Assembly (NCBI GenBank): GCA_947628975.1
Contig: CANRBW010000127.1
Coordinates: forward strand, 1 to 5,043
DNA length: 5,043 bases
From: an uncultured Oscillospiraceae bacterium
Lineage (GTDB): Bacteria > Bacillota > Clostridia > Oscillospirales > Oscillospiraceae
Direction of reading: 5' to 3'
Positions 1-5,043 of the stretch are shown here, in pieces. The notes under the pieces were generated by a model, which was given only the letters and a program-made list of their open reading frames with translations, did no database searches and was not told the DNA's origin. Made by a program: the position numbers and the translations under genes. Numbering within the stretch: position 1 is the stretch's first letter; each line of letters opens with the position of its first letter.

Positions 1-48
1 GAACATCTCCCGCAGCTCGTTCACGCCGAAGGGCTTGGGGTCAGACAT
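1..48 (-). CDS. alaS: Alanine--tRNA ligase, N-terminal fragment (runs off left edge)
   Basis: Only 16 codons are present, reading MSDPKPFGVNELREMF from the ATG at 48. The stretch GVNELREMF matches the start of clostridial alanyl-tRNA synthetases, which typically begin with a short leader followed by a G-x-N-E-L-R-x-x-F-like helix. The enzyme attaches alanine to tRNA-Ala in the cytoplasm. A GGAGAG ribosome binding site at 60..55 sits 6 bases before the ATG, which supports this start. The gene is preceded by a T-box leader with its own promoter, as expected for an aminoacyl-tRNA synthetase or amino-acid gene in a Firmicute, and this independently supports the call. The fragment is too short to show any catalytic motif, so the identity rests on the N-terminal similarity plus the T-box context. 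Confidence 0.72.
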   Translation of the reverse strand, partial: MSDPKPFGVNELREMF

Positions 49-83
49 GGGTATCTCTCCTTATACAAATTTTTTCGTCCAGT

Positions 84-190
84 GGGAAGGAATCCGCAAA
101 AAAACGTTTCGTTCTGCCCGGCGGAAAGGGGAGCGCAAGACCGTTCCGTCTCCGCCCCACGGGGAGGGGATCCGCAAAAAAGCGCTTCGT
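84..190 (-). repeat. Imperfect 29-bp direct repeat in the alaS leader
   Basis: Read on the minus strand, 190..162 and 112..84 agree at 25 of 29 positions by eye. Both carry ACGAA, a run of T, then GCGGAT and a C/T-rich tail. The first copy contains the 3' half of the T-box terminator stem and its T tract. The second lies in the spacer between the terminator and alaS, where it keeps a seven-T run but has lost any strong partner arm; only a 4-bp AACG/CGTT hairpin can form. All four differences are transitions. It may be a remnant of a duplicated terminator or leader. I cannot tell whether copy two has any function. Confidence 0.6.
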
Positions 191-213
191 CCCTTACAGT
201 CAGGGACGAAGCG
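176..213 (-). terminator. Intrinsic terminator of the T-box leader
   Basis: A perfect 12-bp stem, CGCTTCGTCCCT (213..202) with AGGGACGAAGCG (194..183), closes a 7-base loop. After one intervening base it is followed by six T (181..176) on the minus strand. The 5' arm contains the CCC that can instead pair with the T-box, so this is the attenuator half of the switch. It lies about 130 bases before the alaS start. Confidence 0.92.
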
Positions 214-341
214 TGTGCTCCGCGGTACCACCCAGATTGCCCGAAACGGGCCGCTTGTCATCCGATAACGGGGATGGGGCGTCCGGCTCGTCGCCGGCGG
301 CTCGGGGTTGGCGGCCCGTCATCGCCGATTTGACCTTATCG
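176..341 (-). promoter_or_regulatory. T-box riboswitch leader of alaS
   Basis: The minus strand at 234..220 reads TGGGTGGTACCGCGG, the near-invariant T-box element. The bulge tetrad TGGT (230..227) would pair with the tRNA 3' end, and its variable base T suits a tRNA with discriminator A, as in tRNA-Ala. A Stem I base can form between CGATAA (341..336) and TTATCG (268..263). A small hairpin GCCCG-TTT-CGGGC (251..239) sits where Stem III is expected. The GGG of the T-box (233..231) can pair with CCC (205..203) in the terminator's 5' arm, giving the usual antiterminator/terminator switch. A GCC alanine triplet at 280..278 lies in the 3' strand of the lower Stem I loop, where the specifier should be, but that assignment is tentative. 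Uncharged tRNA-Ala is expected to favour read-through into alaS. Stem I, at about 80 bases, is on the short side. Confidence 0.9.
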
Positions 342-347
342 CCCTCT

Positions 348-376
348 ATTGTAACGGCCCATCCCCGGTTTGTCAA
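348..376 (-). promoter_or_regulatory. Sigma-A type promoter for the alaS transcript
   Basis: The minus strand carries TTGACA at 376..371, a 17-base spacer, and TACAAT at 353..348. The -35 is a perfect consensus and the -10 differs from TATAAT by one base. Transcription should begin near 341, just at the 5' side of the T-box Stem I. The TGA stop codon of the acyltransferase gene (375..373) lies inside the -35 box. Confidence 0.87.
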
Positions 377-1503
377 GGCGCATTTGTCCCCTTCTCCCCG
401 TTTTTGGGGCGAAACAGGGCGATGAGGTTTCCGTTCCGGCAGGCGGCGGAGAAGCTCTGGCCGGTGAACAGGCGGCACAGGCCGGGGATGGAGGCCAGGA
501 CCAGGGCGATCCCCACGCAGACGGCCAGCACGGCCAGGAAGAAGACCAGCTGCTGGGGGATGGTGGCGAGGTCGTAGAGCCCGGTGGCCCGGAACCAGAG
601 GGCCTGGCCCGCCATCACCACCAGGGGGTGGACCAGGTAGACGCAGAAGGAGCAGCCCGCCAGGGCCCGGACCGCCCTGGAGCGGGTCTCCCGGCCGCCC
701 AGGAGGGACTTGAGCAGGAGGAACATCCCCGCGGCCCGCAGGGCGGTGAAGACGGTGAGGTAGTCGGTGAACCGGCCGGACCAGGCCCCCTGGGCGAGGC
801 TGTCCGCCTGGGACAGTCCCCCGGCCAGCAGGGTGGCCAGGACGGCGCCCCAGACCAGGACCGGTCGGCTGGGCAGCCGCTCCAGCCGGTCCAGATACGC
901 CCCCAGGAGGAAGTAGCCCAGATACCCGCCCACGGCGTCCAGGTTCAGGGAGGGGTGGGGGGTCAGCAGGACCTGCTCCCCGGCGGGGAGGAAGGCCCGC
1001 AGAGTGGGCAGACCCAGGGTGAGGCCCAGCCACAGCGCCAGCAGATACCGCCACCGCGCCCGGTCCAGGCCGTCCACCATGGGCCGCAGGAGGGGGAGGA
1101 GGAGGTAGATGGGGATGAGGGCGTAGAGGAACCAGTAGGACACGTTGGCCGGGGTCCCCAGGATGGACCGCAGACCGGCCAGGGCCCCGGCGCCGTCCCC
1201 CCGTACCCGCCAGAGGTAGAGGAGGTACACCCCGCTCCAGGCCGCCAGGGGCAGCAGGACCTTGCCCACCCGGCGGCGGGGGACCCGCCGGGGGTCGGCG
1301 TCCGCGCCGGGGGAGAGGGTCAGGGCCCCGGACATCATAAAGAACAGGGGCACCGCCAGGACGGCCAGGGCGTTGACCCAGCAGGAGAAGGAGAAGAGGG
1401 GGCGGTTGGAGAGGTCGTAAAAGGCGCTGGAGGCGCAGTGGAGATAGACCACCGCGGCCATGCACAGCACCCGCGTCACATCCAGGTCGGCTCTGCGTCT
1501 CAT
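373..1503 (-). CDS. Acyltransferase-3 family integral membrane protein
   Basis: A 376-residue, very hydrophobic protein with roughly ten membrane segments. Near the N-terminus it shows the family pattern of an Arg in the first membrane helix followed by a His (R11 and H22, in LHCASS). It also has the aromatic WFLYALIPIYLLLP block at 124-137 and the late VYLVHPLV motif at 288-295. These fit the acyltransferase-3 (OafA/WecH-like) family, whose members transfer acetyl or other acyl groups onto surface polysaccharides, peptidoglycan or secreted products at the membrane. The acceptor cannot be read from the sequence. The start at 1503 is preferred over an upstream in-frame ATG at 1542 because that one lies inside recR; a GAGGG sits about 8 bases before 1503. 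It begins 10 bases after recR, so co-transcription is likely. The C-terminal 35 or so residues are polar and Cys/Arg-containing. Length is normal for the family. Confidence 0.85.
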   Translation of the reverse strand: MRRRADLDVTRVLCMAAVVYLHCASSAFYDLSNRPLFSFSCWVNALAVLAVPLFFMMSGALTLSPGADADPRRVPRRRVGKVLLPLAAWSGVYLLYLWRVRGDGAGALAGLRSILGTPANVSYWFLYALIPIYLLLPLLRPMVDGLDRARWRYLLALWLGLTLGLPTLRAFLPAGEQVLLTPHPSLNLDAVGGYLGYFLLGAYLDRLERLPSRPVLVWGAVLATLLAGGLSQADSLAQGAWSGRFTDYLTVFTALRAAGMFLLLKSLLGGRETRSRAVRALAGCSFCVYLVHPLVVMAGQALWFRATGLYDLATIPQQLVFFLAVLAVCVGIALVLASIPGLCRLFTGQSFSAACRNGNLIALFRPKNGEKGTNAP

Positions 1504-1513
1504 GTCCCGGCCC

Positions 1514-2122
1514 TCACATCTCCCGCCGGCCCTCCAGGGCACGGGCCAGGGTGGCGTCGTCGGCGAACTCCAGGTGGCCCCCCACCGGCACGCCGTAGGC
1601 CAGGCGGGTCACCGTCACGCCGAAGGGCTTGAGCAGCCGGGAGAGGTACATGGCGGTGGCCTCCCCCTCGGTGTCGGGATTGGTGGCCATGATGACCTCC
1701 CGGATCTGGCCCTGGCCCACCCGCGCCAGCAGTTCCTTCACCGCCAGGTCGTCGGGGCCCACGTGGTTCATGGGGGAGATGACGCCGTGGAGGACGTGGT
1801 AGAGCCCCCGGTACTCCTGTCCCCGCTCCAGGGCGGCCACGTCCCTGGCCTCCGCCACCACGCAGACGGTGGAGCCGTCCCGGCGGGAGCTCCGGCACAG
1901 GGCGCAGGGGCCGTCGCCTTCGGAGAAATTCTGGCACACCGGGCAGCGGTGGATCTCCCGCTTGGCGGTGAGCAGGGCCTGGGCGAAGGTCTCCACCTGC
2001 TGGTCGGGCAGGCCCAGGACGAAAAAGGCCATCCGCTGGGCGGACTTGCGCCCCACGCCGGGCAGGCGGGCGAACTGCTCCACCAGCGCGTCCAGGGCGG
2101 GGGGAAAGGCTTGGTTAGACAT
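1514..2122 (-). CDS. recR: Recombination mediator protein RecR
   Basis: A 202-residue protein, the usual RecR length. RecR works with RecO (and RecF) to load RecA on single-stranded DNA during recombinational repair. Visible domains in order: a helix-hairpin-helix at about 18-34 (LPGVGRKSAQRMAF); a four-cysteine zinc finger at C60, C63, C73 and C76; a Toprim domain from about 86 (VCVVAEARDVAALE) through ATNPDTEGEATA at 146-157; and the conserved tail with GVPVGGHLEFADDATLARALEGRR at 177-200. The ATG at 2122 was chosen over a GTG at 2131 because the GCGAGG ribosome binding site ends only 2-3 bases from that GTG but is well placed for the ATG. It overlaps the end of rpe by 8 bases, suggesting translational coupling. 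The common partners dnaX and ybaB are not next to it here. Confidence 0.97.
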   Translation of the reverse strand: MSNQAFPPALDALVEQFARLPGVGRKSAQRMAFFVLGLPDQQVETFAQALLTAKREIHRCPVCQNFSEGDGPCALCRSSRRDGSTVCVVAEARDVAALERGQEYRGLYHVLHGVISPMNHVGPDDLAVKELLARVGQGQIREVIMATNPDTEGEATAMYLSRLLKPFGVTVTRLAYGVPVGGHLEFADDATLARALEGRREM

Positions 2123-2792
2123 GGGCGGCACCTCGCAGCTCCGCGATGGCCTGGGCCCGGTCGCTCCGGCGGAAGATGGCGGTCCCGGCCACGAAGGTGT
2201 CCGCCCCGGCCCGGGCCGCGGCGGCGATGGTCTGGCCGTCGATGCCGCCGTCCACCTCCAGGCGGCAGGCGGGGTTGTGCCGGTCGATGAGCTGGCGGAT
2301 GCGCCGGACCGCCTCCAGCCGGTCGGCCCGGAAGGACTGCCCGCCCCGGCCGGGCTCCACCGTCATCACCACCACCATGTCCAGTCGCTCCAGCCAGGGC
2401 AGGACCACCTCCGGGTCGGTGCCCGGACGGATGGCCAGGCCCCGGCCGATCCCGGGCCGGGCCTCCAGGGCGGACAGACAGGCGTCCACCGCGGCGGCGT
2501 CGCCGCAGGACTCGTAGTGGAAGGCGATCCCGCCGCCCCGGCCCGCCGCCAGGTCCCCGGCGAACTCCCGGACCCAGCAGAGGGGGTCGGAGACCATCAG
2601 GTGGAGGTCCAGGGGGAGGGGGGCCTGGGTCGCCAGGGCCTCCACCACCGGCACGCCGTAGGTGAGGTTGGGCACAAAGTGGCCGTCCATCACGTCCACA
2701 TGGAGCCAGTCCGCGCTCTGGACAGACTGGACCTCCTGGGACAGACGGTAAAAATCGGCCGACAGCAGGGAGGGGGAGATGATCGGTTTCAT
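2115..2792 (-). CDS. rpe: Ribulose-phosphate 3-epimerase
   Basis: A 225-residue TIM-barrel enzyme interconverting D-ribulose 5-phosphate and D-xylulose 5-phosphate in the cytoplasmic pentose phosphate pathway. Family motifs are all present: SPSLLSAD at 6-13, HVDVMDGHFVPN at 31-42, LDLHLMV at 61-67, TVEPGRGGQSF at 144-154, EVDGGI at 179-184 and VAGTAIF at 201-207. By family knowledge the metal ligands would be H31, D33, H64 and D181, with D33 and D181 acting as the acid/base pair. The start at 2792 follows a strong AAAGGAGAG site 8 bases upstream. An in-frame extension to 2942 is low-complexity Pro/Arg sequence and was discarded. It overlaps recR by 8 bases. No convincing promoter was seen in the 251 bases upstream, so it may depend on read-through from ilvA or on a weak promoter. 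Confidence 0.97.
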   Translation of the reverse strand: MKPIISPSLLSADFYRLSQEVQSVQSADWLHVDVMDGHFVPNLTYGVPVVEALATQAPLPLDLHLMVSDPLCWVREFAGDLAAGRGGGIAFHYESCGDAAAVDACLSALEARPGIGRGLAIRPGTDPEVVLPWLERLDMVVVMTVEPGRGGQSFRADRLEAVRRIRQLIDRHNPACRLEVDGGIDGQTIAAAARAGADTFVAGTAIFRRSDRAQAIAELRGAAHV

Positions 2793-3043
2793 AACGGCTC
2801 TCCTTTGGAAGAAAATGCGGGGATGGGAGGGCTCTGGCCGGGACAGGCGCCGGGGCCGGGGGTGCCAAGGGGGGAGGGGCCGGCATAGGATGGCGCAAGC
2901 GGTCCGGCTCCCGGGACGGCGGCCGGTCCCCCAGCCGCCCACGGCTTTTGCCTGCCGCTACGACCCGGCGGGTCCGCCGCACGGAAGATATGCCCCGCGA
3001 TGGCGTCAGCCGTCGCGGGGTTCGGTTACGCGGGGCGGACGGG
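2793..3043. other. Intergenic gap between ilvA and rpe
   Basis: 251 very GC-rich bases with no convincing gene. They hold the hairpin at 2993..3020 and, at the rpe end, the AAAGGAGAG ribosome binding site near 2802. I searched the minus strand by eye for a -35/-10 pair to drive rpe and found none close to consensus. Open frames crossing the gap have low-complexity Arg/Pro/Gly content and look like composition artefacts. Confidence 0.6.
2993..3020 (-). terminator. GC-rich hairpin after ilvA, possible terminator without a T tract
   Basis: CCCCGCGATGGC (2993..3004) is complementary to GCCGTCGCGGGG (3009..3020), a 12-position stem around a 4-base loop. One pair is G-U in plus-strand RNA and an A-C mismatch in minus-strand RNA. 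The hairpin lies 23 bases beyond the ilvA stop. On the minus strand it is followed by CATATCTTCC rather than a run of T, so strong intrinsic termination is doubtful; it may instead protect the 3' end of the ilvA mRNA. Confidence 0.4.
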
Positions 3044-4267
3044 TCAGTTATAGAAGTCCGCGGTGCTCACCTCGTGGGCGTCGTAGCCGCTCTCCCTCAG
3101 GGCGCGGAGGATGGAGGCCTTGTGCTCATGGCCGAAGGCCTCCAGGGTGACCTTCAGCTCCACGGCGCTCTGGCGGTTGATGGAGACGAACTGGTTGTGG
3201 TCCAGCTTGATGACGTTGCCCTTCTCCTGGGCCACGATGCCCGCCACCCGCAGCAGCTCGCCTGGGCGGTCGGGGAGGAGGACGGAGAAGGTGAACACCC
3301 GCCCCCGGTTGATGAGGCCGTGCTGGACCAGGGAGGACATGGTGATCACGTCCATGTTCCCCCCCGACAGCACGCTGACCACGTTTTGCCCCTTGCGCTC
3401 CAGGTGGTTCAGGGCGGCGATGGTGAGCAGCCCGGCGTTCTCCACCACCATCTTGTGCTTTTCCATCATGTCCAGGAAGGCGTCCACCAGCTCGGTGTCG
3501 TCGATGGTGAGGATGTCGTCCACGTTCTTCTGGATATAGGGGAAGACCACGTCCCCCACCGTCTTCACCGCCACGCCGTCGGCGATGGTGTCCACGCTGT
3601 CCAGGGTGACCGGGCGGCCCGCCTTCAGGGCGGCCTTCATGCTGGCCGCGCCGGTGGGCTCCACGCCGATGACCCGCACGTTGGGGTTGAGCAGTTTGGT
3701 CAGGGTGGCCACCCCCGCGCACAGCCCGCCGCCCCCCACCGGCACCAGGATCAGGTCCACGTCGGGCAGGTCGGAGAAGATCTCGTAGGCGATGGTGCCC
3801 TGGCCGGTGGCCACGTCGGCGTCGTTGAAGGGGGGGATGTAGGTGAGGCCCTGGCTCTCCTCCAGCTGGTGGGCCTTGGCCGCGGCGTCGTCAAAGGTGG
3901 CGCCGTGGAGCACCACCTCCGCCCCCAGGGCCTTGGTGTTGTTCACCTTCACCAGGGGGGTGGTGGTGGGCATGACGATGGTGGCGGCCACCCCCGCCTG
4001 CTGGGCGGCGTAGGCCACCCCCTGGGCGTGGTTGCCGGCGGAGGCGGTGACCAGCCCCCGGGCCTTCTCCTCGTCGGTGAGGGTGCTGACCTTGTAATAC
4101 GCCCCCCGGATCTTGTACGCCCCCGTGACCTGAAGGTTCTCCGGCTTGAGGTAGACGTGGTTGCCGCAGCCCTCGGAAAAGGCGGGGGAGGGGACCAGAT
4201 GGGTGGGGGTGATGACGCCGTCCAGCACGCGCCGGGCGGCCTTGAAGTCTTCCAGTGTCATAGCCAT
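3044..4267 (-). CDS. ilvA: Threonine ammonia-lyase (threonine dehydratase), medium form with C-terminal ACT domain
   Basis: A 407-residue PLP enzyme converting threonine to 2-oxobutanoate and ammonia, the entry to isoleucine synthesis or a step of threonine catabolism. The PLP lysine is K52 in TGAYKIRGA (48-56). N79 in SAGNHAQG contacts the cofactor ring. The glycine loop GGGG (178-181) holds the phosphate, and SGGN is at 301-304. An ACT domain from about 325 to the end (VFTFSVLLPDRPGELLRVAG and onward) is expected to bind an amino-acid effector. One ACT unit and this length match the medium form, shorter than the roughly 510-residue E. coli IlvA with its doubled regulatory domain. The start at 4267 is set by AAAGGAGAG upstream; a second ATG at 4261 is possible. 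It has its own promoter, a UTR of about 30 bases and no visible attenuator. Whether its role is biosynthetic or catabolic cannot be settled, as no other ilv genes are here. Confidence 0.95.
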   Translation of the reverse strand: MAMTLEDFKAARRVLDGVITPTHLVPSPAFSEGCGNHVYLKPENLQVTGAYKIRGAYYKVSTLTDEEKARGLVTASAGNHAQGVAYAAQQAGVAATIVMPTTTPLVKVNNTKALGAEVVLHGATFDDAAAKAHQLEESQGLTYIPPFNDADVATGQGTIAYEIFSDLPDVDLILVPVGGGGLCAGVATLTKLLNPNVRVIGVEPTGAASMKAALKAGRPVTLDSVDTIADGVAVKTVGDVVFPYIQKNVDDILTIDDTELVDAFLDMMEKHKMVVENAGLLTIAALNHLERKGQNVVSVLSGGNMDVITMSSLVQHGLINRGRVFTFSVLLPDRPGELLRVAGIVAQEKGNVIKLDHNQFVSINRQSAVELKVTLEAFGHEHKASILRALRESGYDAHEVSTADFYN

Positions 4268-4304
4268 AGACGGACTCTCTCCTTTGTCTCGCGCTGGTAT
4301 CCCT

Positions 4305-4333
4305 ATTTTATCTGTCCGAAGCCCTGTTGTCAA
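4305..4333 (-). promoter_or_regulatory. Promoter of ilvA
   Basis: The minus strand has TTGACA at 4333..4328, a 17-base spacer, and TAAAAT at 4310..4305. Transcription should start near 4298, giving a leader of about 30 bases before the ATG at 4267. That is too short for a T-box or a leader-peptide attenuator. Confidence 0.82.
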
Positions 4334-4364
4334 CCGTTCTTGTCAAAGACGGGGCCTTGACAAC
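4326..4364. repeat. 8-bp inverted repeat containing both divergent -35 boxes
   Basis: GTTGTCAA at 4326..4333 and TTGACAAC at 4357..4364 are exact reverse complements separated by 23 bases. Each holds the -35 hexamer of one of the two divergent promoters. A third TTGTCAA lies between them at 4340..4346. The symmetry may simply reflect two consensus -35 boxes facing apart, or it may be a binding site for a shared regulator. Confidence 0.5.
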
Positions 4365-4386
4365 CGGCCGCCGGGGGCGGTACAAT
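4357..4386 (+). promoter_or_regulatory. Promoter of the telA-family gene
   Basis: The plus strand has TTGACA at 4357..4362, an 18-base GC-rich spacer, and TACAAT at 4381..4386. Transcription should start near 4393, leaving a leader of about 55 bases. That leader contains a small hairpin, CGCGGG (4403..4408) with CCCGCG (4417..4422), upstream of the ribosome binding site. Confidence 0.83.
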
Positions 4387-4447
4387 AAACCAGCGAAACC
4401 GCCGCGGGGCCCGCCGCCCGCGAACGATACGGAAAGGATGATCCTGC

Positions 4448-5043
4448 ATGAGCGAGGAGAATTTGACCCCGGAGCTGACCCTGACCCCGTCGCTGGACGC
4501 CGCCCCGGCCGCCGTGGCCGCCGTCCCCGCCCAGACCCCGGCGGACCGGGACGCCGCCGCCGTGAAGCTGGACGAGTCCGTCCTCAACGACGCGGAGCGC
4601 AAGATGGTGGACGACTTCGCCAAGACCATCGACATCACCGACTCCGCCGTGATCCTCCAGTACGGCGCGGCGGCCCAGAAGAACATCGCCGCCTTTTCGG
4701 AGAACACCCTCAACTGCGTCAAGACCAAGGATCTGGGGGAGATCGGCGAGACGCTGTCCTCCCTGGTGGTGGAGCTGAAGGGCTTCTCCCAGCCGGCGAA
4801 GAAGGGGATCGCCGGCTGGTTCCAGAAAAAGCGCGGCGAGCTGGAGGCCATGAAGGCCGGCTACGCCAAGGCGGAGGCCAACGTGGACAAGATCTGCCAG
4901 ATCCTGGAAGGGCACCAGGTCACCCTGATGAAGGACGTGGCCACCCTGGACCAGATGTACGCGCTGAACACCAAGTATTATAAGGAGCTGACCATGTATA
5001 TCCTGGCGGGGAGGAAGCGCCTGGAAGAGGTCCGGACCACCGA
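4448..5043 (+). CDS. telA: TelA-family toxic anion resistance protein, N-terminal part (runs off right edge)
   Basis: 198 complete codons from the ATG at 4448, with no stop before the edge. After an Ala/Pro-rich, probably disordered N-terminal stretch of about 38 residues comes a helical, charged region with typical TelA-family blocks: LDESVLNDAERKMVDDFAK (41-59), LQYGAAAQKNIAAFSENTL (70-88), VKTKDLGEIG (91-100), ANVDKICQILEGHQVTLMKD (144-163) and YYKELTMYILAGRKRLEE (177-194). The family is named for tellurite resistance and is also linked to cell-envelope stress; its biochemical activity is poorly defined. Members are usually about 360-400 residues, so roughly half is here. An AAAGGATG ribosome binding site ends 7 bases before the ATG. 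It is divergent from ilvA with its own promoter. The usual neighbours (XpaC-like or TerD-type genes) are not visible, though they could lie beyond the edge. Confidence 0.9.
   Translation, partial: MSEENLTPELTLTPSLDAAPAAVAAVPAQTPADRDAAAVKLDESVLNDAERKMVDDFAKTIDITDSAVILQYGAAAQKNIAAFSENTLNCVKTKDLGEIGETLSSLVVELKGFSQPAKKGIAGWFQKKRGELEAMKAGYAKAEANVDKICQILEGHQVTLMKDVATLDQMYALNTKYYKELTMYILAGRKRLEEVRTT

Noticed and set aside
120..157. GGCGGA/TCCGCC pairing in the alaS spacer as a second terminator
   Set aside because: The 6-bp stem has a long loop and lies about 15 bases away from the T run, so it does not have terminator geometry.
200..1465. Second minus-strand open frame across the acyltransferase region
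   Set aside because: It is Pro/Gly/Arg-rich and runs through the T-box leader and promoter. The overlapping frame has a coherent set of membrane segments and family motifs.
370..1632. Long plus-strand open frame opposite the acyltransferase gene
   Set aside because: Its translation is Gly/Gln/Glu/Pro-rich with no recognisable domain, and it lies antisense to a clear membrane-protein gene. Long stop-free antisense frames are expected at this GC content.
2793..2942. N-terminal extension of Rpe to an upstream start at 2942
   Set aside because: The added 50 residues are Pro/Arg-rich and unlike the family. A strong ribosome binding site and the conserved MKPIISPSLL start are at 2792.
1768..2982. 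Minus-strand open frame of 404 codons across recR and rpe
   Set aside because: It is a frame-shifted shadow of two well-supported genes, with Pro/Arg/Gly-rich low-complexity translation.
2948..4360. 470-codon plus-strand open frame opposite ilvA
   Set aside because: Composition is dominated by His/Gly/Val/Asp repeats from reverse-reading a GC-rich gene. The minus-strand frame has all threonine ammonia-lyase motifs, a ribosome binding site and a promoter.
4330..4915. Minus-strand open frames opposite the telA-family gene
   Set aside because: They cover the divergent promoters and the conserved TelA blocks and match no family I recognise; they look like antisense shadows.

Overview
The window is a strongly GC-rich piece of bacterial chromosome. 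Good -35/-10 promoters, a T-box leader upstream of an aminoacyl-tRNA synthetase start, and AAGGAG-type ribosome binding sites point to a Firmicute. The very high GC with clostridial-looking proteins suggests a GC-rich gut clostridium of the Oscillospiraceae type (Flavonifractor/Lawsonibacter-like). That placement is an inference from composition and protein flavour, not from a marker gene.

Layout: five genes lie on the minus strand and one on the plus strand. Reading in the minus direction from the right: ilvA (medium-form threonine ammonia-lyase, 4267 to 3044) with its own promoter; a 251-base gap holding a GC-rich hairpin; then a tight cluster of rpe (ribulose-phosphate 3-epimerase, 2792 to 2115), recR (2122 to 1514, overlapping rpe by 8 bases) and an acyltransferase-3 family membrane protein (1503 to 373, starting 10 bases after recR). 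A new transcription unit then begins. Its promoter overlaps the stop codon of the acyltransferase gene and is followed by a T-box riboswitch with an intrinsic terminator, a roughly 130-base spacer, and the first 16 codons of what is very probably alaS, running off the left edge. On the right, divergent from ilvA, a TelA-family (toxic anion resistance) gene starts at 4448 on the plus strand and runs off the right edge.

How the parts fit: most of this is housekeeping. RecR works in recombinational repair, Rpe in the pentose phosphate pathway, IlvA supplies 2-oxobutanoate for isoleucine synthesis or threonine catabolism, and AlaS charges tRNA-Ala under T-box control. The acyltransferase probably modifies a cell-surface or exported molecule. 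I see no sign of an undescribed defence or mobile system. The parts most worth a second look are regulatory: the compact T-box leader with a duplicated piece of its terminator downstream, the alaS promoter embedded in the preceding gene's end, and the ilvA/telA divergent promoters whose -35 boxes form an exact inverted repeat.
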